A program made the position numbers and the translations under genes. A stretch of 64,000 nt of DNA from Alphaproteobacteria bacterium HGW-Alphaproteobacteria-4 (GTDB lineage Bacteria; Pseudomonadota; Alphaproteobacteria; Rhodobacterales; Rhodobacteraceae). Where the stretch lies: NCBI GenBank assembly GCA_002842855.1, contig PHEE01000002.1:124001-188000 (forward strand). Reading direction: 5' to 3'. Below, one piece after another: positions 54,268 through 62,033 of the stretch; within the stretch, counting starts at the first letter, position 1, and the number at the start of each line of letters is the position of its first letter. The notes under the pieces are model-generated. The model did not search any database, was not told the DNA's origin, and saw only the letters and a list, made by a program, of their open reading frames with translations.

Positions 54268-55347
54268 ATGACACAGGACTTTCTCATCGTCGGCGGCGGC
54301 ATCGCCGGGGTTTCTGTGGCGGCAAGGCTGTCACATCTGGGCCGCGTGACATTGCTTGAGGCCGAACCGCATCTGGCGCACCACGCTTCGGGGCGCTCGG
54401 CCGCACTGTTTGAGCCGCGCTACGGGCTGGCCCCGGTGGTGGCGCTTTCGTTTGCCTCCGAAGACCATCACCGGCACGCGAATGGCGGCGTGCTTTCGCC
54501 GCGCGGCATGATGATCGTGGCCAAGGCAGACGAGGCCGCAGCTTTCCGGCATGATGTCGCGGCAATGGGGCTTGCGAAGATCAGCCCGTCAGAGGCACGC
54601 GCGGTGGTGCCGATCCTGAACCCCGCAACCGTTGCCTTCGCTGCCCTTGCCGACCACGCCTGGGACATCGACACCGACCTTCTGATCCAGAACTTCGCGC
54701 GCGAGGCGCGGGGCATGGGCGCGCAAATCCTGACAGGCGAGCGCGTCAGCGCGATTACCCGCACCGCCAGCGGATGGGGGGTGACCACCACCAGAAGCCA
54801 GCACAGCGGGCGGATACTGGTCAATGCGGCGGGCGCATGGGTCGATGATCTGGCGCGCATGGCCGGGGTGCGGCCCTTGGGCTTTACCCCCTTCCGCCGC
54901 TCGATGGCGCGGATACCCGCCCCCGGCGGGCACGATGTTTCGCGCTGGCCGATGATCTTTGGCGCCGGTGAAGGCTGGTATGCCAAGCCTGACGCGGGCG
55001 CGCTGATCGTCTCGCCCGCCGAAGAACATGCGATGGACCCGCACGACGCCTGGGCCGACGACATGGTGCTGGCCGAAGGTCTTGCGCGGTACGAAGAGAT
55101 GGTATCCGAGCCGGTCACCCGCATCCTGGCAAACTGGGCCGGACTGCGCACCTTCGCCCCCGACCGGGTGCTGGTGATCGGGCATGACCCTGTCGAGCCC
55201 GCATTTTTCTGGCTGGGCGGGCAAGGCGGGTACGGCTTTCAAACCGCCCCCGCCGCCAGCGCGCTTGCCGCCGACCTGATCGCGGGGCGCCCTTCGGCGC
55301 TCGGCGCGGCAACGGTTGCGGCATTGTCGCCGCGACGGCTTGCATAA
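54268..55347 (+). CDS. FAD-dependent oxidoreductase, DAO (D-amino-acid oxidase) family
   Basis: A 359-residue flavoprotein. The N-terminal dinucleotide fold FLIVGGGIAGVSVAARLSHLG is followed by the acidic strand VTLLEAE. The substrate domain includes HASGRSAALFEPRYG. The C-terminal FAD loop reads FFWLGGQGGYGFQTAPAASALAADLI, typical of glycine/D-amino-acid oxidase and sarcosine-oxidase relatives. The substrate cannot be assigned; hydrogen peroxide would be the expected by-product if it uses oxygen. It is divergent from the peroxidase operon, which would consume peroxide, but the link is speculative. The start at 54268 begins right at the dinucleotide fold. Confidence 0.85.
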   Translation: MTQDFLIVGGGIAGVSVAARLSHLGRVTLLEAEPHLAHHASGRSAALFEPRYGLAPVVALSFASEDHHRHANGGVLSPRGMMIVAKADEAAAFRHDVAAMGLAKISPSEARAVVPILNPATVAFAALADHAWDIDTDLLIQNFAREARGMGAQILTGERVSAITRTASGWGVTTTRSQHSGRILVNAAGAWVDDLARMAGVRPLGFTPFRRSMARIPAPGGHDVSRWPMIFGAGEGWYAKPDAGALIVSPAEEHAMDPHDAWADDMVLAEGLARYEEMVSEPVTRILANWAGLRTFAPDRVLVIGHDPVEPAFFWLGGQGGYGFQTAPAASALAADLIAGRPSALGAATVAALSPRRLA

Positions 55348-55411
55348 ATATTCACGATCTTGCATATCTACTCCGGAAGCGTGGCACCCCGCCGCCAAAA
55401 AGGAGAATGCA

Positions 55412-55756
55412 ATGGAATATCAAGCCGAGCTCGATGCCCTGCGCGCCGAACTGCGCGTGCTCTACAAGCTGATCCCGGAACAGACCAAGGGCTTTGGCAC
55501 GCTGTCAAAAGCAGTCAAGGAAGGTGGCGTCTTGAGCCTGAAGGAAAAGGAATACGTCGCACTTGGCATCGCCGTTGGCGAACGCTGCCAGCCCTGCATC
55601 AACCTGCATGTCGAGGCGCTGATGAAAGCGGGCGGCAGCCGCGAGGAGTTGGGCGACGTGCTGGCAATGTGCATTCAAATGGGCGGTGGTCCGGCACTTA
55701 TGTATGCCGCCCATGCACTTGCGTGCTGGGATGAGCTGGCTGCAAAGGCCGCCTGA
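55412..55756 (+). CDS. Carboxymuconolactone decarboxylase / AhpD-like protein
   Basis: A 114-residue helical protein with the AhpD-type redox motif ERCQPCINLHVEALMKAG (Cys-x2-Cys and downstream His), then REELGDVLAMCIQMGGGPALMYA. Members are either gamma-carboxymuconolactone decarboxylases or alkylhydroperoxidase-like thiol proteins; the CxxC favours the latter. An aggag ribosome-binding site fixes the ATG at 55412. It follows the FAD oxidoreductase by 64 bp on the same strand, and the pair could form a small peroxide-handling unit (inference). Confidence 0.85.
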   Translation: MEYQAELDALRAELRVLYKLIPEQTKGFGTLSKAVKEGGVLSLKEKEYVALGIAVGERCQPCINLHVEALMKAGGSREELGDVLAMCIQMGGGPALMYAAHALACWDELAAKAA

Positions 55757-56144
55757 GCAGGTTGCTCACGATAATGTGTAAGCGTCACATATCTTATGCT
55801 GCATGGATACCGCGCTGATATTGCGATGCTTTTCAGACCTCGTCTGCGGTAGTGCCCGACAGCCATATGAAATGGGGCTTTTCACATTCCCCATGCAGAA
55901 TACCGATCTTTTTTGCTCCAGTTGCGCCCAAGCTGCGCGCTCACCAAAATGTGTATCTCTTGCGCATAATACGCAATAAGATTCTAACTATCTGGTATTG
56001 CTAACCTTTCAATATTTTCTTTCGCATTGCCATGGGGGTGCGACATCCCCCTGCGACATGGTCGACGCTTTTCTTATTCCCGATTCTGCATGTGTCTTGC
56101 GCCAGACGACAAACCCACCAAGCCAAACAGAAAAGGCATCTGAT
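55757..56144. other. AT-richer intergenic region ahead of EF-hand gene 1
   Basis: 388 bp without a supported gene and clearly less GC-rich than its surroundings. A short hairpin (gggggt gcgac atcccc, about 56035-56052) lies roughly 95 bp before the EF-hand start. The promoter is presumably here; no operator was recognised. Confidence 0.4.
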
Positions 56145-56660
56145 ATGTTCCGAACTTCCAGCCTCGCCCTCGCCGCCGTCTTCGTGGCTTCCATGGCCTC
56201 GGGCCAATCGATAGTCGCCGGTGTCGACTTCCTCGCTACGTGGGATGCTGACAGCGACGGCAAAGTAACTCTGGCTGAAGTCGCCGAGCGCCGCGCCTCG
56301 CTCTGGGCGCTGTTCGATGAAAACGGCGATGGCATCTGGCAAGCGGGAGACTTGAAGCTGATAGACGAGCACATTGCCGCCGAGGCCGAGGCGAAGGCCG
56401 AGATAATGAAGGCCAACGATCAGGTGCCGGGCTTTGTGCACGGCATGGGCGCGGGCGCAAATGGCGGCACCCCCGGCGCAGGTGCGGGTGCCGGCACCGT
56501 CAACATCTCGTCGCTCTCGAACCTCGATTTGTATGACACCGACAAGAACGGCATTCTGACCGAGGCCGAATGGAACGCCGGCGCGCCGATCTGGTTCAAG
56601 ATCCGTGACCGCAACGCCGATGGCGTTCTGGATATGGCCGATTTTGGCCCGGTGCTCTGA
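56145..56660 (+). CDS. Secreted EF-hand protein 1
   Basis: A 171-residue exported protein. A signal peptide (MFRTSSLALAAVFVASMASG) is followed by four EF-hand-like calcium loops: DADSDGKVTLAE, DENGDGIWQAGD, DTDKNGILTEAE and DRNADGVLDMAD. They are arranged as two pairs separated by a Gly/Ala-rich hinge (about residues 100-120). The exact partner is unknown; periplasmic or extracellular calcium binding is the secure inference. It is a paralogue of the next gene, sharing FLxxWDxDxDGKVTLAE and the final DRNxDGVxxxADFG. The ATG at 56145 has a weak aaagg ribosome-binding site. Confidence 0.85.
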   Translation: MFRTSSLALAAVFVASMASGQSIVAGVDFLATWDADSDGKVTLAEVAERRASLWALFDENGDGIWQAGDLKLIDEHIAAEAEAKAEIMKANDQVPGFVHGMGAGANGGTPGAGAGAGTVNISSLSNLDLYDTDKNGILTEAEWNAGAPIWFKIRDRNADGVLDMADFGPVL

Positions 56661-56681
56661 TTTCGTAGACAAGCGCTTTAG

Positions 56682-56710
56682 GGGCGGTGGCCAATGGCCA
56701 CCGCCCTTTT
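56682..56710 (+). terminator. Intrinsic terminator after EF-hand gene 1
   Basis: Perfect 11-bp stem gggcggtggcc (56682-56692) / ggccaccgccc (56696-56706) with loop aat and a tttt tail, starting 22 bp after the stop codon. Confidence 0.8.
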
Positions 56711-56913
56711 CGTTTCTGCCCATTCATATTCATCACATTAATGTGCATCTCAAGTGTGTCATTCGTGATAGTCGCCTAATTACTTGATATTACGGTTTTT
56801 TATGTCTGTCTGACGCAAATCCGAAACATCGCTTCTCATAAACGCCGCGACGGAAGGGGCAACCCATTCCGTTTTATGCATGTAGGATGTAGCAAAGCGG
56901 AAGGACCAAGATC

Positions 56914-57753
56914 ATGAAACGCCTGACCACACTCACCGCCATTCTCGCGCTGACCGCAGGCATGGCGGTTGCACAGAACGCCTTCGTTCCCGGCGCCGAG
57001 TTTCTCACCGCCTGGGATCTCGACGGCGATGGCAAGGTGACGCTTGCGGAAGCACGCGAGCGCCGCGATTCAATCTTCTACATGTTTGATTTGAACGGCG
57101 ACGACCAGTATTCGGCCGACGAAGTCGCCGGGATCGACGCGCACAAGGCTGAAGAAGCCGCAAACGGCAAAGGTGTCGGCCAGCGCGGCGGCGGCCAGAT
57201 GCTCGGCCAGACCGGGCAACTCGGCCAAGGCTTTGCACAGGCGCCAAACGCCACGACTCTGCCGGGCCAGGGCGGCATGGGCCGCGGGCAAGCCGGGCAT
57301 CAGGGCCAGAGATTCGCGCAAGCGCCGGGCGGCGCCGGCGTAGCGATCCAGCCGGGGCAAGGCCGTGGCATGGGCCATGGCGCCGGGCGCGGCCAGATGA
57401 TGCAAGCCGCCATGCATCAGCCGGGCGCGATGCAGCCGGGCGCGATGCAGCCGGGCGCGGGGCGTGGGCAGATGCTGGGCCAAACACAGGCACTGGGGCA
57501 GACGCCAATGCAGCCGGGCGCAGGCCGTGGGCAGATGCAGGGGCAAGGGTTTGCCGCTGCAACCGGGACGCAGGGCACCAACGCGTTGGCGCTGGCAGGC
57601 ACGGCGACCGAATTGCTGGGCTTTGACACCGATGGCAACGGCATCATCACCCGCGCAGAGTTCGTTGACGGCACCCCGGTCTGGTTCGCGCAACGCGACC
57701 GCAACGGCGATGGGGTCATTACCACCGCTGACTTCGGGAACGGCCGCTTCTGA
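56914..57753 (+). CDS. Secreted EF-hand protein 2 with Gly/Gln/Met-rich linker
   Basis: A 279-residue exported protein with signal peptide MKRLTTLTAILALTAGMAVA. Calcium loops 1-2 are DLDGDGKVTLAE and DLNGDDQYSADE; loops 3-4 near the C-terminus are DTDGNGIITRAE and DRNGDGVITTAD. Between them, about 125 residues are almost entirely Gly, Gln, Met, Ala, Pro and Arg with repeats such as GQGRGMG, QPGAM and GRGQM. It is the same architecture as EF-hand protein 1 but with a greatly expanded hinge. The Met/Gln-rich linker might bind metal or be structural; no function is known. An aagga ribosome-binding site precedes the ATG, and a terminator follows directly. Confidence 0.85.
   Translation: MKRLTTLTAILALTAGMAVAQNAFVPGAEFLTAWDLDGDGKVTLAEARERRDSIFYMFDLNGDDQYSADEVAGIDAHKAEEAANGKGVGQRGGGQMLGQTGQLGQGFAQAPNATTLPGQGGMGRGQAGHQGQRFAQAPGGAGVAIQPGQGRGMGHGAGRGQMMQAAMHQPGAMQPGAMQPGAGRGQMLGQTQALGQTPMQPGAGRGQMQGQGFAAATGTQGTNALALAGTATELLGFDTDGNGIITRAEFVDGTPVWFAQRDRNGDGVITTADFGNGRF
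57421..57465 (+). repeat. 15-bp tandem repeat, three units
   Basis: ccgggcgcgatgcag occurs at 57421 and 57436 exactly and in altered form at 57451, encoding PGAMQ units in the linker of EF-hand protein 2. Confidence 0.8.
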
Positions 57754-57774
57754 TCGGCGGGCTTTAGACGCAAG

Positions 57775-57800
57775 GGGCGGCGCATCACGCGCCGCCCTTT
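57775..57800 (+). terminator. Intrinsic terminator after EF-hand gene 2
   Basis: Perfect 9-bp stem gggcggcgc (57775-57783) / gcgccgccc (57789-57797) with loop atcac and a ttt tail; it abuts the end of the convergent dehydrogenase gene and may serve both. Confidence 0.7.
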
Positions 57801-60285
57801 ATCCGTCCTGGCGAATGCGCGCGTTGGCGGGGTCGTGCGGGCTGTCTTCGGTCACCACTGCATCCCATTCCTGCCGCAGGATCTTGACCTTGAGCCTGGT
57901 GCCGGGAACCGCCAGATCGGGGCGCACATAGCCCATGCCGATCTGTTTGCCAAAAGCTACCGAATACCCGCCCGAGGTCAGGCGCCCGACCATTTCGCCG
58001 TTCATAAGCAATGCTTCCTTGCCCCAGGGGTCGGTATCGGCCGGCCCGTCGATCAGCAGGGTCACGCATTTCGACCGAATGCCAGTGGCCAGCATCGCCG
58101 CCTTGCCCTGAAACTCTTTGCCAAGGTCCACAAAGCGGTCAAGCCCGGCTTCAAGCGGCGTCGCGTCGCGTCCAAGTTCGGTGCCGAAGGCGCGGTAGGA
58201 TTTTTCCTGTCGCAGCCAGTTTTGCGCGCGCGCGCCCACGAGCTTCAGCCCATGCTTTTCGCCCGCCTTCATCAGCAAGTCCCAAAGGTAGTTTTGCATC
58301 TCGATCGGGTGGTGCAATTCCCACCCCAACTCGCCGGTATAGGCCACGCGCACGGCGCGCACCGGGCACATGCCAAGCTCGATGTTACGCATCGAAAGCC
58401 ACGGAAAGCGCTTGTTGCCCAGAACGGTGTCGGGGTCGGCATCCTTGACCACCTCGCGCAGAATCGCCCGCGCCTTCGGCCCGGCCAGCGCAAACACCCC
58501 CCATTGCGTGGTGACATCGTGAATGTCGATATGGCCAAACTCGGGCGTCTTGTCCTCGGCGCATTTGCGCAGGTAATCGCCATCATAGGCGGTCCATGCC
58601 CCCGCCGAGATGATGTAATACTCGTCGGGCCCAAGCCGCACGATGGTGTATTCGGTGCGCGTGGTGCCGGTGGGGGTCAGCGCGTAGGTCAGGTTGATGC
58701 GCCCTACGGCTGGCAGCTTGTTGGTGGTGAACCAGTCGAGGAACGCCGTCGCCCCCGGCCCGCGCACGAGGTGCTTGGTGAAGGCGGTGGCGTCGATCAG
58801 CCCCGCCGCTTCACGAATGGCCTTGGCCTCACCGACCGCATATTGCCACCAGCCGCCGCGCCGGAAACTGCGTGAAGAGTGGTCATCAAACCCCTGCGGC
58901 GCATAGTAATTTGGCCGATCCCAGCCGTTTACCTGGCCAAATTGCGCGCCCGCCGCCTTTTGCCGGTCATGGGCGGGCGAGGTGCGCAGCGGGCGGCAGG
59001 CGGGGCGTTCTTCATCGGGGTGGTGCAGAATGAAAACGTGGTCGTAACATTCCTCGTTCTTGCGCGCCGCGTATTCGGTGGTCATCCAGTTACCGTAGCG
59101 CTTGGGATCAAGGCTTGCCATGTCGATCTCGGCCTCGCCATGCACCATCATCTGCGCGAGGTAATGGCCGGTGCCCCCGGCGGCGGTGATGCCGAAGCTG
59201 AACCCTTCGGCCAGCCACATGTTGCGCAACCCCGGCGCCGGGCCGACCAGCGGGTTGCCATCGGGGGTGTAGCAGATCGGGCCGTTGAAATCGTCCTTGA
59301 GGCCAACGTTCTCCGAGGTCGGGATGCGGTGGATGAAAGACATGTATTCGGCCTCGATCCGCTCCAGATCGAGCGGGAAGAGGTCGGCGCGGAAACTGTC
59401 GGGCACGCCAAACTCAAACCGTGCCGGGGCGCCCTTTTCATAAGGGCCCAAAATCCAGCCGCCGCGCTCTTCGCGCACATACCATTTGGCATCGGCATCG
59501 CGCAGCACCGGGTGCTCGGGGTTATGTTTGCGCCATTCCACCAGCTTCGGGTCGGGTTCGGTGACGATGAACTGATGTTCCACCGGAATCGCCGGGATCT
59601 TGATCCCCAAGAGTCGCGCGGTGCGCTGCGCGTGGTTGCCGGTGGCGGTCACGACATGTTCGGCGCGGATCTCGAACGTTTCGGGGCTTTCCACCAGGTT
59701 GCCGCCGCGTTCGGCCATGTGGCACAGCGTCACCACCCATTCCGCGCCGGTCCAGCGGTAGCCCTGCACCTGCACCTTGCGCAAGATCTCGGCACCGTGC
59801 TGGCGCGCGCCCTTGGCCATCGCCTGAGTCACATCGGCGGGGTTGATGTAGCCGTCTTGCGGGTGAAACAGTGCGCCCTTCAGGTCATCGGTGCGCACCA
59901 GCGGCCAGCGCGCCCTGATCTCGGCGGGCGTCAGGAACTCATGATGGACGCCTGCGGTTTCGGCCACGCTCGAATAGAGCATGTATTCGTCCATCCGCGC
60001 CTGCGTCTGCGCCATGCGCAGGTTGCCCACCACCGCGAAACCCGCATTGAGGCCCGTTTCGGCTTCCAGCGCCTTGTAGAAATCGACCGAGTATTTGTGA
60101 ATGTGGGTGGTGGCGTAGCCCATGTTGAACAAGGGCAGCAGCCCCGCCGCATGCCAGGTGGACCCGCTTGTCAACTCGTCACGCTCGACCAGCAGCGTAT
60201 CCCACCCGGCTTTCGCCAGATGGTAGGCAATACCGCACCCTACGGCGCCGCCGCCGACAACAAGGGCTTTCACATGCGTTTTCAT
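57799..60285 (-). CDS. GcvT-family FAD dehydrogenase (dimethylglycine/sarcosine dehydrogenase type)
   Basis: An 828-residue two-part enzyme. The N-terminal DAO domain binds FAD (ALVVGGGAVGCGIAYHLAKAG) and has the ELTSGSTWHAAGLL motif of dimethylglycine/sarcosine dehydrogenases, whose His carries covalent FAD. The C-terminal half is an aminomethyltransferase (GcvT) fold that hands the one-carbon unit to tetrahydrofolate (RGPGATAFLDWFTTNKLPAVG, GELGWELHHP, ALLMNGEMVGRLTSGGYS). It demethylates an N-methylated glycine-type substrate, likely from betaine/choline or osmolyte breakdown; which one is not fixed by sequence. The start at 60285 begins MKTHVKALVVGG; the 32 upstream in-frame residues are atypical. 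It is divergent from imuB. Confidence 0.88.
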   Translation of the reverse strand: MKTHVKALVVGGGAVGCGIAYHLAKAGWDTLLVERDELTSGSTWHAAGLLPLFNMGYATTHIHKYSVDFYKALEAETGLNAGFAVVGNLRMAQTQARMDEYMLYSSVAETAGVHHEFLTPAEIRARWPLVRTDDLKGALFHPQDGYINPADVTQAMAKGARQHGAEILRKVQVQGYRWTGAEWVVTLCHMAERGGNLVESPETFEIRAEHVVTATGNHAQRTARLLGIKIPAIPVEHQFIVTEPDPKLVEWRKHNPEHPVLRDADAKWYVREERGGWILGPYEKGAPARFEFGVPDSFRADLFPLDLERIEAEYMSFIHRIPTSENVGLKDDFNGPICYTPDGNPLVGPAPGLRNMWLAEGFSFGITAAGGTGHYLAQMMVHGEAEIDMASLDPKRYGNWMTTEYAARKNEECYDHVFILHHPDEERPACRPLRTSPAHDRQKAAGAQFGQVNGWDRPNYYAPQGFDDHSSRSFRRGGWWQYAVGEAKAIREAAGLIDATAFTKHLVRGPGATAFLDWFTTNKLPAVGRINLTYALTPTGTTRTEYTIVRLGPDEYYIISAGAWTAYDGDYLRKCAEDKTPEFGHIDIHDVTTQWGVFALAGPKARAILREVVKDADPDTVLGNKRFPWLSMRNIELGMCPVRAVRVAYTGELGWELHHPIEMQNYLWDLLMKAGEKHGLKLVGARAQNWLRQEKSYRAFGTELGRDATPLEAGLDRFVDLGKEFQGKAAMLATGIRSKCVTLLIDGPADTDPWGKEALLMNGEMVGRLTSGGYSVAFGKQIGMGYVRPDLAVPGTRLKVKILRQEWDAVVTEDSPHDPANARIRQDG

Positions 60286-60496
60286 CGGCCAACTCCGTGC
60301 GAGGGGTGCTTTGCCCGTTGATGCCAGAGCGTCGCCCGCCGGGCTAGGTCTGCCCGACGCTTGAAGGCGAGAAAGCGACATTGCGGCAAGGCGACGCGGT
60401 GGGCACTTGGGGCAACCTTGGTGAAATTGCGCGGCCTCCGGGGCGGGCGGGCACGCGCGCCTTGCTCTCGACTCTCGCCATCACTCGACGTATCAA

Positions 60497-60511
60497 GAAC
60501 ATTATGCGAAC
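60497..60511 (+). promoter_or_regulatory. LexA (SOS) box overlapping the imuB start codon
   Basis: gaac-attatgc-gaac is an exact GAAC-N7-GAAC direct repeat. This is the reverse complement of the GTTC-N7-GTTC operator known for alphaproteobacterial LexA. The ATG of imuB (60504-60506) lies in the 7-bp spacer, so bound LexA would cover the translation start region. Confidence 0.8.
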
Positions 60512-62006
60512 ACCTGCCCTGCCCCGCCGTCTGCTCTGCCTCTGGCTGCCGCGCCTGGCCTCTGACCGGGTCTTGCGCGGGCTTGCGCCTGACGTGCGGG
60601 CATTGCCGTTTGCGGTGGTGGCGCGGGCGGGCAATGCCGATCGGCTGGCCTGCCTTACCGCCGCCGCCGAGGCCGAGGGGCTGGCGCGCGGCATGGCGCT
60701 GGCCGATGCGCGCGCGCTTTGCCCCGGCCTTGTCACGCGCCCCGCCGACCCCCTGGCCGAGGCGGCGTTTCTGCGCGGGCTGGCGCGCTGGGGCACGCGG
60801 TTTTCGCCGCGCGTGGGGTGCGACGGCGCCGATGGGCTGGTGCTCGACATCACCGGGGTGGCGCATCTGTTCGGTGGCGAGGGCGCACTGGTTGCCGATC
60901 TCATGGCGGCGCTGGCGCGGCTGGGGGTTGCAGCGCAGCCGGGGCTGGCGGGCAGCCGGGGTGCGGCCTGGGCGCTGGCGCGGTTTGGCGCGCGGCGCGC
61001 GGCGGCACCGGGGGGCGAGGCGGCGGCCCTTGCCACCCTGCCCCCCGCCGCGCTGCGTCTGCCAGACCCCACGCTGGCGGCGCTCGACCGGCTGGGCCTG
61101 CGCCGCATTGCCGATATCGCGGCGCTGCCGCGCGCGGGGCTGGCGCGGCGGCTGGGGGCCGAGGTGCTGCTGCGGCTCGATCAGGCCACGGGCGCCGCCC
61201 CCGAGGCGATCGCGCCCGAGCCCGAGCCGCCCGTGCTGTCGGTGCGCCTGACCCTGCCCGAGCCGATCGGCCTTGTCGCCGATGTGATGGCCGGGCTTGC
61301 CCGCCTGCTCGATCGGCTTTGTGCACGGCTGGCCGATGCCGGGCTTGGCGCGCGCCGTCTGCGCCTCACGCTGCGGCGCGTTGATGGCGGCGCGGCCGAG
61401 GTGGACATCGGCCTTGCCCGGCCCTTGCGCGATGCCGCCCGCATCACGGCGCTGTTTGCGCAAGGGGTCGAAGCGGTCGAGGCGGGCTTTGGCATCGACA
61501 TGCTGCGGCTGCAAGCGATGGCGGTCGAACCGCTCGCCGCACAGCAGTTGCGACTGGCGGGCAAGCCGGGGGGCGAAGCGCTTGCCGACCTTCTGACCCG
61601 GCTTGGCAACCGGATCGGGTTTGAGGCACTTTGGCGGCTGGCCCCGGCGGCAAGCCATATTCCCGAAAAGTCGTTCTTGCGGCTGGCCGCGGCCTTTGCC
61701 GATGCCGCCCCCGGCTGGCCCACGCCCGGCCCACCGCGCCCGCTGTTGCTGTTTGCGCCCGAGCCAGTGGCAGGCGCCGGCGAAGGCGCCACCCCCCCGG
61801 CGCGCTTTCGCTGGCGGCGGATGGAGTTTGCCACCACCCGCGCGCTTGGCCCTGAACGAATTGCCCCCGAATGGTGGCTTGATGACCCCGCCTGGCGCAG
61901 CGGCCTGCGCGACTATTGGCAGATAGAAACCCGGCAGGGCCGCAGGCTCTGGCTCTACCACACGCCGCAAAACCCCGGCTGGTTCGCACAAGGAGAGTTC
62001 GCATGA
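60504..62006 (+). CDS. imuB: Y-family polymerase-like mutagenesis protein ImuB
   Basis: A 500-residue catalytically dead Y-family polymerase homologue that bridges the beta clamp and DnaE2 during SOS mutagenesis. It shows the N-terminal segment RRLLCLWLPRLASDRVLR, ADRLACLTAAAEAEGLARGMALADARALCP, and DGLVLDITGVAHLFGGE, where active Y-family enzymes have a DE-containing motif. The finger/helix-hairpin region is LAALDRLGLRRIADIAALPRAGLARRLG. The C-terminus ends DYWQIETRQGRRLWLYHTP. It starts at the ATG inside the LexA box. The usual upstream partner imuA is absent here; dnaE2 follows. Confidence 0.92.
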   Translation: MRTPALPRRLLCLWLPRLASDRVLRGLAPDVRALPFAVVARAGNADRLACLTAAAEAEGLARGMALADARALCPGLVTRPADPLAEAAFLRGLARWGTRFSPRVGCDGADGLVLDITGVAHLFGGEGALVADLMAALARLGVAAQPGLAGSRGAAWALARFGARRAAAPGGEAAALATLPPAALRLPDPTLAALDRLGLRRIADIAALPRAGLARRLGAEVLLRLDQATGAAPEAIAPEPEPPVLSVRLTLPEPIGLVADVMAGLARLLDRLCARLADAGLGARRLRLTLRRVDGGAAEVDIGLARPLRDAARITALFAQGVEAVEAGFGIDMLRLQAMAVEPLAAQQLRLAGKPGGEALADLLTRLGNRIGFEALWRLAPAASHIPEKSFLRLAAAFADAAPGWPTPGPPRPLLLFAPEPVAGAGEGATPPARFRWRRMEFATTRALGPERIAPEWWLDDPAWRSGLRDYWQIETRQGRRLWLYHTPQNPGWFAQGEFA

Positions 62007-62033
62007 GCCACCGCCCGCCCAAAGGCTGCCGCA

